Counted from the first letter of the stretch, positions 16,276 to 24,701 are shown. The stretch is DNA of 64,000 nt from Streptomyces sp. R41 (GCF_041053055.1 NZ_CP163443.1:4092001-4156000), one strand, 5' to 3'. Made by a program: numbers and translations. The notes: generated by a model from the letters alone, not told the origin.

Positions 16276-16815
16276 TCAGTCGCGGCTGTCGTGGCCCCGG
16301 CGTGCGCTGCGCACCGCCACGGCCACCGCGGCGACGCTGGCGAGGACCAGGCCGATCACCGCCTGCTTGGTGCCGGGGCCGGTCGCCTTGGCGTCCACGG
16401 AGGCGAAGTGCGCGGTGCCGCCGCCGCCCGCGTGCACCGGCGCGACCGGCGAGGCGGCCGCGGACGCATTCGAACTGCCTTGCGGTGAAACGGTGACGGT
16501 GCCCTTGACCTTGCCGTCGTCGCCGTCGCAGCTGACCTTGATCTCGTACGTGCCGGGCGTGAGCGAGGTGGGCACGCGCGTCTCGCCGAGGAGCGCACCG
16601 CCGCCCTGGCCGGTGAGCTGCGCGTCCGCCACGAAGGCAGCCGACTTCGCGGTGCCCTCCTGGCCCGTGCAGCCCGTCGCGCGCAGCTGGATGTCGCTGC
16701 CGGGGGCGGGGGACGACGGCGCCACCGAGACGCCCGCGTCGGCCGCGTACGCGAGGGGTGTGCACGCGGCCGCGACCACCGCCCCGGCACAGAGAGTGAG
16801 TCGCATAGAGCGCAT
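16276..16815 (-). CDS. Secreted, C-terminally anchored partner of the class F sortase
   Basis: A 179-aa protein with a signal peptide (LCAGAVVAAACTPLAYA) and an Ig-like beta domain beginning VAPSSPAPGSDIQLRATGC with two Cys (ATGCTG and KVSCDGDDG). A low-complexity Ala/Gly/Ser linker, a C-terminal hydrophobic helix (VIGLVLASVAAVAVAV) and a basic end (RSARRGHDSRD) follow. No canonical LPxTG is visible before the helix, so it is more likely a membrane-tethered surface protein than a clear substrate. It is the first gene of the operon, with the sortase right behind it. Confidence 0.82.
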   Translation of the reverse strand: MRSMRLTLCAGAVVAAACTPLAYAADAGVSVAPSSPAPGSDIQLRATGCTGQEGTAKSAAFVADAQLTGQGGGALLGETRVPTSLTPGTYEIKVSCDGDDGKVKGTVTVSPQGSSNASAAASPVAPVHAGGGGTAHFASVDAKATGPGTKQAVIGLVLASVAAVAVAVRSARRGHDSRD

Positions 16816-16967
16816 CGTGAACCTCCAGATACCTGGAGACTCCCCCTCGGGGCGGTGGGGCGCATCTTCAGAGGGGCGCGACTGCTCCGTACGAGTTGTG
16901 AATGGTTTACCCGCGGTCGAGCCGGGGTCGACCGGCTCCGCGCTCCGGATCCCGCCCGGTGGGCGCC

Positions 16968-17747
16968 CTAGACCCGGTCGACCAGGTCCGCGATCGAGTC
17001 CACGATCTTCGACGGACGGTACGGGTACTGCTCGATCTCCTCGGGCGTGGTCAGCCCCGTGAGCACCAGGAACGTCTCCATTCCGGCCTCCAGACCGGCC
17101 AGGACGTCCGTGTCCATACGGTCGCCGATCATCGCGCTGGTCTCGGAGTGCGCCCCGATGGCGTTCAGACCGGTCCGCATCATCAGCGGGTTCGGCTTGC
17201 CCGCGAAGTACGGCTGCTTCCCGGTCGCCTTGGTGATCAGCGCGGCGACCGCGCCGGTGGCGGGCAGCGGGCCCTCCGTGGACGGGCCCGTCTCGTCGGG
17301 GTTGGTGGCGATGAAGCGGGCGCCGCCCTTGATCAGCCGGACCGCCTTGGTCATGGCCTCGAAGGAGTACGTACGGGTCTCGCCGAGGACCACGTAGTCC
17401 GGCTCGTGGTCGGTCAGGACGTACCCGATGTCGTGCAGAGCCGTGGTCAGGCCCGCCTCGCCGATGACGTAGGCCGTGCCGCCGGGGCGCTGGTCGTCCA
17501 GGAACTTGGCGGTGGCCAGGGCGGACGTCCAGATGTTCTCGACCGGGACGTCCAGGCCCATGCGCTGAAGTCTGGCGTGCAGGTCACGGGCGGTGTAGAT
17601 CGAGTTGTTTGTGAGCACCAGGAAGGGCCTGCCGGACTCCCGCAGCCTCTTGATGAAGGCGTCGGCGCCGGGGATCGGCACACCCTCGTGGATGAGCACA
17701 CCGTCCATGTCGGTGAGCCACGACTCGATGGGCTTGCGCTCTGCCAT
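16968..17747 (-). CDS. HAD-superfamily IIA phosphatase, NagD-like
   Basis: A 259-aa cytosolic phosphatase. HAD motif I is WLTDMDGVLIHEG (Asp nucleophile and general acid), motif II is LVLTNNS, motif III includes the Lys in FAGKPNPLMM, and motif IV is IGDRMDTDV. The cap domain between motifs II and III is the IIA type seen in NagD and in p-nitrophenyl or nucleotide-monophosphate phosphatases. The start at 17747 has GGAG eight bases upstream; a longer in-frame GTG start is less likely. The substrate is unknown. A monocistronic transcript is likely, since a terminator of the next operon lies upstream. Confidence 0.9.
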   Translation of the reverse strand: MAERKPIESWLTDMDGVLIHEGVPIPGADAFIKRLRESGRPFLVLTNNSIYTARDLHARLQRMGLDVPVENIWTSALATAKFLDDQRPGGTAYVIGEAGLTTALHDIGYVLTDHEPDYVVLGETRTYSFEAMTKAVRLIKGGARFIATNPDETGPSTEGPLPATGAVAALITKATGKQPYFAGKPNPLMMRTGLNAIGAHSETSAMIGDRMDTDVLAGLEAGMETFLVLTGLTTPEEIEQYPYRPSKIVDSIADLVDRV

Positions 17748-17940
17748 GTGCTGGGTCTCCTGCCGTCCTGGCGTACGTACGCACACGATCCGGGGGCGCC
17801 GGAACGACGCTGTGCCGACGGCCCCCAGCCTAGTCAGGCCCGCATCGTCCCGACCTGGTCAGGTCTGCTTGATCGGGACTCCCGGCCCGGTCGGCTCTGC
17901 TTGATCGCGACTCCGTCGATCGCCCCGTACCAGTTGTGCA

Positions 17941-17979
17941 CCCGGCAACGCCCTTGGTGGTTCGAGGGGCGTTGCCGGG
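17941..17979 (-). terminator. Terminator of the aminophosphonate operon
   Basis: Perfect 13-bp inverted repeat CCCGGCAACGCCC (17941-17953) / GGGCGTTGCCGGG (17967-17979) with a 13-base loop, 21 bases after the stop of the binding-protein gene. The stretch 17860-17930 also holds an imperfect direct repeat around CTGCTTGATCG. Confidence 0.8.
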
Positions 17980-18000
17980 TGGAGCGCTGTGCGCGGGGTG

Positions 18001-19083
18001 TCAGCTGCCGGTGGCCGACTTCCAGTCCTCGACGTACGACTGGAGGTTCTCGTCGATGTCGGCCCAGTCCGGCTCGAAGATCTCGACGCCGCCCATGAGC
18101 TTGGTCAGGGCGATGGCGTTCGCGTCGGTGGCCTTGACGTCCTTGCGGGCGGAGAAGCCGCCGCCGATCTCGCTGACCTGCTGCTGGGCCTTGGCGGAGA
18201 GCATGAAGTCGAGGAGCTTCCTGCCGTTCTCCGAGTGCGGGGCCTTGGTGACGAGCCCCGCGGCGTAGGGGAGGGCGAAGGTGGTGGGCTTTCCGGCGGC
18301 GTCGGCGGCCTTGTCGGTGGCCTGCGGGAACCAGATGCCCAGGTTCGGCATGTCCTTGGACTGCGCGTAGTTCATCTGGACGTCGCCGTTCGCGACGAGG
18401 AGTTCGCCCTTGTCGACCTTGGGGGCGAGCTTGCCGGTGGAGGCGGACGGGCCGACGTTGTTGGCCTGGAGCTTCTTCAGGTAGGCCAGCGCCGGCTCCT
18501 TGCCGCCGAAGTCGTGGATCGCCTTGATGAGCACGGCGGTTCCGTCGCCGGCGACACCGGGGGTGGAGTACTGGAGCTTGTTCTTGTACTTCCCGTCGAG
18601 CAGCTCGTCCCAGGTGGTGGGCGCCTGCTCGAGCTCCTTCTTGTTGTAGACGAAGCCGAAGTAGTTGTTGACGACGGAGGTCCAGGTGGCGTCGGCCGCC
18701 TTGTCGGCGCCGTCGACCTGGTCGGAGCCCTTCGGGGCGTACTTCTGCAGCAGCCCCTTGCCGTCGGCCTGCTGGATGAACGGCGGCAGCGTGACGAGGA
18801 CGTCGGCCTGCGGGTTGGTCTTCTCGCGGACGGCCCGCTGGACCATCTCGCCCGAACCCCCCTCCACGTACTTGACCTTGATCCCGGTCTCCTTCTCGAA
18901 GTCCTTGAAGACCTGGTCGTACCAGCCGTCGCCGTTCTCGCCCTTGAGGCCGTCCGCGCTGTAGACGGTGACGACCTTGGCGTCGGAGGCGGCGGAGTCG
19001 CCGCCGCAGGCTGTGAGGGAGGAGGCGAGGGCCAGGCTGCCGAGGACGGCGGCGATCGGCCTGAGGCGCGTGTTTCTGGGCAT
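18001..19083 (-). CDS. ABC transporter substrate-binding lipoprotein (2-aminoethylphosphonate/iron/thiamine type)
   Basis: A 360-aa exported lipoprotein with lipobox SLTAC at the end of the leader. The fold is the extracellular solute-binding type used for 2-aminoethylphosphonate, Fe(III) and thiamine: VVTVYSADGLKG at the start of domain 1, then PQADVLVTLPPFIQQADGKGLL, GDGTAVLIKAIHDFGG and FALPYAAGLVTKAPHSENGRKLLDF. It is the last gene of a minus-strand operon with two permeases, an ATPase, a phosphonatase-like HAD and an FAD amine oxidase, which points to an aminophosphonate ligand (inference from context). Confidence 0.88.
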   Translation of the reverse strand: MPRNTRLRPIAAVLGSLALASSLTACGGDSAASDAKVVTVYSADGLKGENGDGWYDQVFKDFEKETGIKVKYVEGGSGEMVQRAVREKTNPQADVLVTLPPFIQQADGKGLLQKYAPKGSDQVDGADKAADATWTSVVNNYFGFVYNKKELEQAPTTWDELLDGKYKNKLQYSTPGVAGDGTAVLIKAIHDFGGKEPALAYLKKLQANNVGPSASTGKLAPKVDKGELLVANGDVQMNYAQSKDMPNLGIWFPQATDKAADAAGKPTTFALPYAAGLVTKAPHSENGRKLLDFMLSAKAQQQVSEIGGGFSARKDVKATDANAIALTKLMGGVEIFEPDWADIDENLQSYVEDWKSATGS

Positions 19084-19128
19084 GGCGAGGCGAACTCCTT
19101 GCGTTGCGATGTGTGTTGGGGGGCGGGA

Positions 19129-19926
19129 TTACCGGTACGAGGCCTTGGTACGGATCCTCGAAACCGCGAACAGGACGACGACCGTGGCGGTCATGAGGAC
19201 CACGGCGAGGGCGGAGCCGGTGAAGAGCGCTCCGCGGTCGGTGGCCGCGTAGATCTGGACCGGCAGCGGGGTCCAGTCCGGCGGGTAGAGCATCATGGTG
19301 GCGCTCAACTCGCCCATGGACAGGGCGAAGCAGAGCCCCGCGGCGGCGGTCAGCGACGGCAGCAGCAGGGGCAGCCGCACCCGCCACAGCACGTACGAGG
19401 GCCGGGCGCCGAGCGAGGCCGCGGCCTGTTCGTACGCCGGGTCGAGTCGGACGATGGCAGCCGACACCGACTGGTAGGCGAACGCCGTGACAAGAACGGT
19501 GTGCGCGAGGACGACGATCCACCGGGTGCCGTTGAGCAGCATCGGCGGCTTGGAGAAGGCGACCAGGATCGCAAGGCCCACGACGACCGAGGGCACGGCG
19601 ACCGGCAGCATGAACAGGGTGTCCAGGACGCGCCTGCCCCGCTTCCCGAGCCCGTGCGCGGCGAGCGCCGCCCAGGTGCCGACGAGCAGCGCGAGCAGGC
19701 TCGCGGTGACCGCCGTGACCAGGCTGGTGGTCAGTGCCTGGAGTGATTCGCCGCGGGTGGCGGCCGTGTAGTGCCCGGTGGTGAAGCCGGACGGGAACGC
19801 GCTCGACCAGTTCGTGGCGAACGACGCGGCGAGGACGACGAGCAGCGGCAGGGCGAACAGGGGCAGGAAGAGTACGAAGAAGACGGCCCAGGTGGCCCAC
19901 TTCCCCTTGCGGCTATGCACCAACAC
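19129..19926 (-). CDS. ABC transporter permease (aminophosphonate-type), second subunit
   Basis: A 265-aa inner-membrane permease with about six hydrophobic helices (WAVFFVLFLPLFALPLLVVLAA, LVTAVTASLLALLVG, ALFTGSALAVVLMTATVVVLF and others). The EAA loop is present as YEQAAASLGARPSYVLWRVRLPLL, the contact site for the ATPase. The gene overlaps the upstream permease by 14 bases, so the pair is translationally coupled and probably forms a heterodimeric channel. Confidence 0.88.
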   Translation of the reverse strand: MLVHSRKGKWATWAVFFVLFLPLFALPLLVVLAASFATNWSSAFPSGFTTGHYTAATRGESLQALTTSLVTAVTASLLALLVGTWAALAAHGLGKRGRRVLDTLFMLPVAVPSVVVGLAILVAFSKPPMLLNGTRWIVVLAHTVLVTAFAYQSVSAAIVRLDPAYEQAAASLGARPSYVLWRVRLPLLLPSLTAAAGLCFALSMGELSATMMLYPPDWTPLPVQIYAATDRGALFTGSALAVVLMTATVVVLFAVSRIRTKASYR

Positions 19927-20860
19927 GGCGGCTCACCACCCGGTAGAGGCCGTAGAGCCCCACGGAAATAAGGACGTTGACGACGGCGACCACGCACGCG
20001 CCCGGATAGTCGGACTCCAGGATCGCCTTGCTGTAGACGAGCATCGGCAGGGTGGTGACCCCCTTGGCCCCGGTGAACAGCACGATCCCGAACTCGTTGA
20101 GGCACAGGACCAGTACGAGGCTGCCGCCGGCCGCGAGCGCGGGCAGCGCCTCGGGCAGGATCACCTGCCGCACGATCCGAGCGGGCCGCGCCCCGAGGGA
20201 GGACGCCACTTCCAACTGCGCGGTGTCGATCTGCGAGAAGGCGGCCAGCAGCGGCCGCATCACGAACGGGGTGAAGTACGTGACCTCGGCGAGCAGCACA
20301 CCCCACGGGGTGGTGAGGAACTGGAACGGCCCTTCCGCAGCCCCGGTCGCGTCCGTCCACAGCCCGTTCGCCATGCCCACGGTGCCGTAGATGAACAGCA
20401 GCGCCAGCGTGATGAGGAAGGAAGGGAAGGAGAGGAACACGTCGATGAACCTGGCCACCGCCTTCCCCCCGGGAAACGGCACGAACGCGATGACCAGGGC
20501 CAGCACGAACCCGAGCACGAGACACCCGACGGTCGCCCCCACCGCCAGCCACACGGTGGTCCCGAGCGCCTCCCGAAACGCGGCAGAGGCGAACACGTCA
20601 CCGTAGGCCTGCGCGGACGTGCCACCCGTGTCCGGCTGAAAGGACTGCTGGACGACGAGGGCGAGGGGGTAGAGGAAGACGAGCGAGAGGACGGCGACGG
20701 GGGGCAGGGCCCACAGCAAGTTGGACGTCAAGCGCTGTGGGCAATCGTTCCGCAGGGCGGTGGGGGTCCCCCCGCTCGAGCGAAGCCGAGAGTGAGGGAG
20801 GGTGGGCACAGCCACCGCCGCCGGGTCACTTGCCATCAGAGGTTCACTGGGCCTACCCAT
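19913..20860 (-). CDS. ABC transporter permease (aminophosphonate-type), first subunit
   Basis: A 315-aa membrane permease with helices starting at LLWALPPVAVLSLVFLYPLALVV. The EAA motif is VASSLGARPARIVRQVILPEALP. The start at 20860 overlaps the ATPase stop by eight bases (ATGGGTAG). Residues of about 15-45 (around PHSRLRSSGGTPTALRN) are encoded by a copy of an interspersed Streptomyces repeat, so the true N-terminus has been extended or disrupted compared with a normal permease; translation could also begin closer to the first helix. Confidence 0.86.
   Translation of the reverse strand: MGRPSEPLMASDPAAVAVPTLPHSRLRSSGGTPTALRNDCPQRLTSNLLWALPPVAVLSLVFLYPLALVVQQSFQPDTGGTSAQAYGDVFASAAFREALGTTVWLAVGATVGCLVLGFVLALVIAFVPFPGGKAVARFIDVFLSFPSFLITLALLFIYGTVGMANGLWTDATGAAEGPFQFLTTPWGVLLAEVTYFTPFVMRPLLAAFSQIDTAQLEVASSLGARPARIVRQVILPEALPALAAGGSLVLVLCLNEFGIVLFTGAKGVTTLPMLVYSKAILESDYPGACVVAVVNVLISVGLYGLYRVVSRRVGA
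20731..20822. repeat. Interspersed Streptomyces repeat inside the permease N-terminus
   Basis: The stretch with CGCTGTGGGCAATCGTTCCG, GGGGGTCCCCCCGCTCGAGC and GAAGCCGAGAGTG matches from memory a palindromic element found many times in Streptomyces intergenic regions. It also contains internal inverted repeats (GGGGGTCCCCC). An adjacent 9-bp inverted repeat, GCCCACAGC (20709-20717) / GCTGTGGGC (20734-20742), may be part of the same element. It lies in frame in the coding region. Confidence 0.6.
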
Positions 20861-21905
20861 CAGTCACCCCCGCGGCCAGCAACACCGCGTCCTCGGGCGC
20901 GAAGTGCAACTCCACCGACTCCCCCAACGCCGGAGGCGTACGCAGCTCTCGAAGGTCCGCCATCACCCGGTGGCCCCCCACATCGACGTACAGCCGATGC
21001 GTGGCCCCCCGCCACTGAATCTCACTCACGGTCCCGACGAACTGGTTGGGCCCGGCCCCCAGCCCGACATGATGGGGCCGCACACACAAGGTCGCCGAGG
21101 CGCCCGGCGCCGCACCCCCCGTATCGACCTCGAGGTCGCCCCCGGCGAAGGAGACGGCCCCCGCCTGCACGGTCACGGGCAACAGGTTGGCGTTCCCCAC
21201 GAAGGACGCCGTGAACTCGGTCCGAGGCGCCCGGTACAGCTCCCGCGGAGTCCCACAGTCCCGCAACCGCGCCCGGTCCATGACAGCGATCCGATCCGCC
21301 AGGGTCAGCGCCTCGACCTGATCATGGGTGACGTACAGGATGGACACATCCGGCAACTCCCGGTGCAGCCGGGCCAGTTCGGCAAGCATCCCGGACCGCA
21401 ACTGCGCGTCGAGCGCGGACAGCGGCTCGTCGAGGAGCAGCACACCGGGCCGGACGGCAAGCGCCCGCGCGATGGCGACGCGCTGCTGCTGCCCACCGGA
21501 CAGCTCACGCGGATACCGCCGGGCGTAGGCGGCCATCCCGGTCATCTCCAGCGCCTCGGCGACCCGCCCGCGGATCTCGCCCTTGGCCACCTTGCGCGCC
21601 CTGAGCCCGAAGGCGACGTTGTCCTCGACGCGCATGTGCGGGAAGAGCGCGTACTGCTGCACCACCATGCCGATCCCGCGCCGGTACGGCGGCAGATCGG
21701 TCACGTCACGGTCGCCGATGAACACCCGCCCGGAGACGGGTCGCACGAATCCGGCGACGGCCCGCAGCGCGGTGGTCTTCCCGGACCCGGACGGCCCGAG
21801 CAGCGCCATCACCTCACCGGGCTCGACGGTGAGGTCGAGCGAGTCGAGAACCGTGTTGCCCCCGTACGCGACGGACACCCGGTCGAAGCGGATACCGCCG
21901 CTCAT
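20853..21905 (-). CDS. ABC transporter ATP-binding protein (aminophosphonate/iron/spermidine type)
   Basis: A 350-aa importer ATPase: Walker A LLGPSGSGKTTALRAVAG, Q-loop MVVQQYALFPHMRVEDN, signature ELSGGQQQRVAIARALA, Walker B VLLLDEPLSALD and H-loop ILYVTHDQVEALTLADR. A C-terminal TOBE domain follows (FVGTVSEIQWRGATHRLYVDVGGHRVMADL). This architecture is typical of MalK/PotA/PhnT-type ATPases. The start overlaps the HAD stop through ATGA, and the stop overlaps the downstream permease start. Confidence 0.93.
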   Translation of the reverse strand: MSGGIRFDRVSVAYGGNTVLDSLDLTVEPGEVMALLGPSGSGKTTALRAVAGFVRPVSGRVFIGDRDVTDLPPYRRGIGMVVQQYALFPHMRVEDNVAFGLRARKVAKGEIRGRVAEALEMTGMAAYARRYPRELSGGQQQRVAIARALAVRPGVLLLDEPLSALDAQLRSGMLAELARLHRELPDVSILYVTHDQVEALTLADRIAVMDRARLRDCGTPRELYRAPRTEFTASFVGNANLLPVTVQAGAVSFAGGDLEVDTGGAAPGASATLCVRPHHVGLGAGPNQFVGTVSEIQWRGATHRLYVDVGGHRVMADLRELRTPPALGESVELHFAPEDAVLLAAGVTDG

Positions 21906-22639
21906 CGCCCGCCTCCGTCGCGTAGCGCGGGCCCGTCGAGCAACGCGGGCCCGTCGAGCAACGCGGGCAGCTCGGCCACCGAACCGAGCACATGCCCGGC
22001 CCCGGCGGCGCGCAGCGCCTGGTCGTCATGGGCCCCGGTCAGCACCCCGGCGACGACTCCGGCCCCGGCGCGTACACCACTGAGCATGTCGTACGAGGTG
22101 TCGCCCACGACGGCGATCTGCTGGACGCCCTCGGCGGCCTTGGTCCGCAGAAAAGCCTCCAGCACCATGTCGGGGTACGGCCGTCCACGGCCCCCCGCGT
22201 CCGCCGGGCACAGCGTGAGCGGCACCAGGTCCCGCCAGCCCAGGGCGTCGAGGATGGCGTCCTGGGTGACGCGGGCGAACCCGGTGGTGAGCACGACCGT
22301 CCGCCCGGTCTCGGCGAGCGCCCCGATCGCCTCGCGGGCCCCGGCGATCGGCTCGATCCGCCCACCGTCGACGAGTTCCCCGTACGCCTTCTCGAAGGCG
22401 GAGTTGGCCCGCTGGGCGAGCGCCTCCTCGCCGAACAGATGCCGGAAGACGGAGATCTTGGACTCGCCCATGGTGGCCCGGACGTAGTCGAGCTTCTCGG
22501 CGTGGTCGGCGGAGCCGGGCTCGACGCCCAGCTCCCCTGCGGCCACGGCGAAGGCCTGTTCCACCAGCCCGCCGTCGGCGACGGTGGTGCCGGCCATGTC
22601 GAGGACGACAAGACGTATGCGGTTCAACTCGGTCACCAT
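21902..22639 (-). CDS. Phosphonatase-like HAD hydrolase (TIGR03351-type)
   Basis: A 245-aa HAD hydrolase resembling phosphonoacetaldehyde hydrolase: motif I LVVLDMAGTTVADGG, a C1-type cap domain, motif II VVLTTGFAR, the RPYPDMVLEAF region and motif IV IAVVGDTSYDMLSG. Members of this clade occur next to an FAD oxidoreductase and phosphonate transport genes, as here, and are thought to cleave the C-P bond of an aldehyde produced from an aminophosphonate. The ATG at 22639 overlaps the oxidoreductase stop by seven bases. The C-terminus ends with a near-perfect triplication of the peptide ALLDGP (PALLDGPALLDGPALRDG), probably a recent short duplication in the DNA. Confidence 0.85.
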   Translation of the reverse strand: MVTELNRIRLVVLDMAGTTVADGGLVEQAFAVAAGELGVEPGSADHAEKLDYVRATMGESKISVFRHLFGEEALAQRANSAFEKAYGELVDGGRIEPIAGAREAIGALAETGRTVVLTTGFARVTQDAILDALGWRDLVPLTLCPADAGGRGRPYPDMVLEAFLRTKAAEGVQQIAVVGDTSYDMLSGVRAGAGVVAGVLTGAHDDQALRAAGAGHVLGSVAELPALLDGPALLDGPALRDGGGR

Positions 22640-23757
22640 CCCAGCTCGTTGGCGGTTGTCTCGGCAATGGCGGGCGAACAGGTCATGCCGCGCCCGCCGG
22701 GCCCGGTGACCAGCCACACCCCGTCCCGTACGCGCTGCCGGTGCACGACCCGGCTCGGATCGGTGCACTGCGCGTACACCCCGGCCCAGCGCCGCCGGAT
22801 CTTCGGCAGCGGCCGTCCGAGGAAGGACTCGACGACCTCGGTGAGGTGGTCGTAGGGGTCTTCGAGGGTGTCGAAGGCGAAGGGGTGCTCGTACTCGTGG
22901 GTGTCGCCGATGGTGAGCCCGCCGTCCGCGCGCTGCACCATGAGCAGCTGCATCCGGTGCGCGGCGGCGGTCGCGGCCTGCGGCTGGTGCGCGTCGAGTT
23001 CGTCGAGGGCGGGGCTGCGGTACGCGGGGTAGTAGCGGAAGCTGTCCGCGTCGGCGACGGAGGTGGTGAGCGGCTCACCGAGCGGATCGGTCTGCATCAT
23101 CTGCAGCCGTACGCGCCGCACGGGCAGCTCGGGCCCCGCCAACTCCCGTACGAGACCGCTCAGCCAGGCCCCCGTGCACAGCACGACGACGTCGCCGGTG
23201 TGCACGTCCCCGTGGTCGTCGCGCACGGCGTTCTCACCGACGACGTCACGGATCTCGCGCCCCGGCAGGAAGGTGTAGTTCGGGGAACGCAACAGCTCTT
23301 CCCGCAGGGCGAGTTGGGCGGTACGCGGCTCGACGGCGGCGTCGCGCTCACAGGAGAGGGCGGCGTCGAACGCACCCCGCAGCGCCGGGTTCATCGCACG
23401 CGCCTCGTCCGCCGTGAGCAGCTTGTAGCCGCGTGCGGCGGCGTCGGGGCGGGCCAGGGCGGCCTCGGCGACGGCGAGTTCGAGGTCCCCCCGTACGGGC
23501 GTCAGCGACCCGCACGCCCGGAACCCGAGCCCCGGCACGCGCGCCCCGATCGTCTCCCACAACTCCCGTGCCCGCAGGGCGGTTTCGAGCTCCTCTCCTC
23601 CGGCGCGACCACTCACCCAGATCTGCCCGAAGTTGCGCAGCGAGGCCCCGCGGGCCTCCGCCTCACGCTCGATCTGTACGACCTCGTGGCCGCGCTCCAC
23701 TGCGTGCCAGGCATGCAGGGTGCCCACCACTCCGGCTCCGACGACTATCACTCTCAC
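22633..23757 (-). CDS. FAD-dependent amine oxidoreductase, phosphonate-associated (TIGR03364-type)
   Basis: A 374-aa DAO-fold flavoenzyme: the dinucleotide-binding motif VIVVGAGVVGTLHAWHAVERGH sits at the very N-terminus, with GASLRNFGQIWVSG, VVVLCTGAW and GVWLVTGPGGRGMTCSPAIAE as later FAD contacts. TIGR03364 enzymes are associated with phosphonatase-like HADs and are proposed to oxidise an aminophosphonate to the corresponding aldehyde. I chose the GTG at 23757, which is preceded by GAGGAG and starts exactly at the FAD motif; the ATG further upstream adds 24 atypical residues. First structural gene of the operon. Confidence 0.88.
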   Translation of the reverse strand: MRVIVVGAGVVGTLHAWHAVERGHEVVQIEREAEARGASLRNFGQIWVSGRAGGEELETALRARELWETIGARVPGLGFRACGSLTPVRGDLELAVAEAALARPDAAARGYKLLTADEARAMNPALRGAFDAALSCERDAAVEPRTAQLALREELLRSPNYTFLPGREIRDVVGENAVRDDHGDVHTGDVVVLCTGAWLSGLVRELAGPELPVRRVRLQMMQTDPLGEPLTTSVADADSFRYYPAYRSPALDELDAHQPQAATAAAHRMQLLMVQRADGGLTIGDTHEYEHPFAFDTLEDPYDHLTEVVESFLGRPLPKIRRRWAGVYAQCTDPSRVVHRQRVRDGVWLVTGPGGRGMTCSPAIAETTANELGW

Positions 23758-23833
23758 GACGGCAACGCTCCTCGGGACGGGGGAATCGGAAGGGTCCGAC
23801 CGGCAACCAGATGGTGAACTGCCCATCACGTTT

Positions 23834-23844
23834 GGGCTAGACCC
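23834..23844 (-). promoter_or_regulatory. Possible GntR/HutC-type operator ahead of the phosphonate operon
   Basis: Read on the minus strand this is GGGTCTAGCCC, close to the GGTCTAGACC core bound by DasR-like GntR regulators. It lies about 80 bases upstream of the FAD oxidase start, and two ATAAC motifs are next to it (minus strand, 23847-23861). The nearby GntR gene is of the same subfamily, so it is the likely binder (inference). Confidence 0.4.
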
Positions 23845-23867
23845 GTTATCTTGTCGTTATAAAAGGA

Positions 23868-23885
23868 GGCGGGCCGGAGCCCGCC
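23868..23885 (-). terminator. Terminator of the GntR gene
   Basis: GGCGGGC (23868-23874) / GCCCGCC (23879-23885) with a 4-base loop, about 45 bases after the GntR stop. The 13-base sequence CTGAAATCAGCCG occurs twice between it and the stop. Confidence 0.5.
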
Positions 23886-23930
23886 CGAGCGCGACTGAAA
23901 TCAGCCGGAATCGGCCGGAATCTGCTGAAA

Positions 23931-24701
23931 TCAGCCGTCGAGGTGGACTCCGAGGTGGGCCGTGAAGGAAAAGCGATCCCCCCGGTACAGCGTCCGCACC
24001 CGCTCCAGCGGCCGGCCCTCCGTGTCCCGCGAAACCCGGTGGATCAGCAGCATCGGCAGCGCGGGCGGCGTCCCGATGAGCAGCGCCTCGCGCGGGGTGG
24101 CCAGCACGGTCTCGATGCGCTCGTCGGCGTCGCCGAACGCGATGCCGAGCCGCTCGTGGAGGTACGCGTAGAAGGAGGAGTCCGGGTCGAAGTCACGGTC
24201 GAGCTCCGGCACGCGGGCCACGGCGACGTACGTGCTCTCCAGCCCGACCCGCTCGTCGTCCGCGAGCAGAACGCGCTCCATGTGCCACACGGGTTCGCCC
24301 CGCGTGAGCCCGGCCTCGGCGGCGAGGGACTCGGGGCAGGGGAAGCGGTCGAGCGAGATGAGCGTGCGTCCAGGGGTGCGCCCCTGCCGCCGTACGCCCT
24401 CGGTGTAGCTGGCGAGGGAGAGCGGCTGCTCCAGCTTCGGTCCCGCGACGACCGTTCCGCGCCCCTGCCGGCGCAGCTTCCCTTCGAGCAGCAACTCGCG
24501 CAGGGCCTGGCGCACGGTCTCGCGGGCGACCTCGTACTTCTCCGCGAGATCACGCTCGGTGGGCAGGAGGCCCCCCTCGCCCAACTCCTCGATCAGCAGG
24601 GCGATGTGCGCCTTGACCGCGTAGTACTTCGGGATACGGCCGTGCTCCGGGATGCCGGAGCGGACGGGGGCGCCGGGGGCCTGGTCGTTCGGGTAGTCCA
24701 C
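23931..24701 (-). CDS. GntR-family regulator, HutC/DasR subfamily
   Basis: The N-terminal winged HTH (IPKYYAVKAHIALLIEELG, PTERDLAEKYEVARETVRQALRELL, GRGTVVAGPKL) is followed by a UTRA ligand-binding domain (EPVWHMERVLLADDERVGLESTYVAV ... LLIHRVSRDTEGRPLE). The gene sits just upstream of the aminophosphonate operon on the same strand, so it is the likely local regulator, with the ligand probably a phosphonate or its phosphorylated product. The start is uncertain. I use the GTG at 24701; the ATG at 24776 would add residues encoded by a short tandem repeat (units like GGTGGCACA), and neither site has a good Shine-Dalgarno sequence. Confidence 0.85.
   Translation of the reverse strand: MDYPNDQAPGAPVRSGIPEHGRIPKYYAVKAHIALLIEELGEGGLLPTERDLAEKYEVARETVRQALRELLLEGKLRRQGRGTVVAGPKLEQPLSLASYTEGVRRQGRTPGRTLISLDRFPCPESLAAEAGLTRGEPVWHMERVLLADDERVGLESTYVAVARVPELDRDFDPDSSFYAYLHERLGIAFGDADERIETVLATPREALLIGTPPALPMLLIHRVSRDTEGRPLERVRTLYRGDRFSFTAHLGVHLDG

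Noticed and set aside
14484..16496. A 670-aa open frame starting at the ANTAR gene
   Set aside because: Beyond about codon 245 it reads antisense through the sortase operon; a G8 tract explains the lost stop, so it is not one protein.
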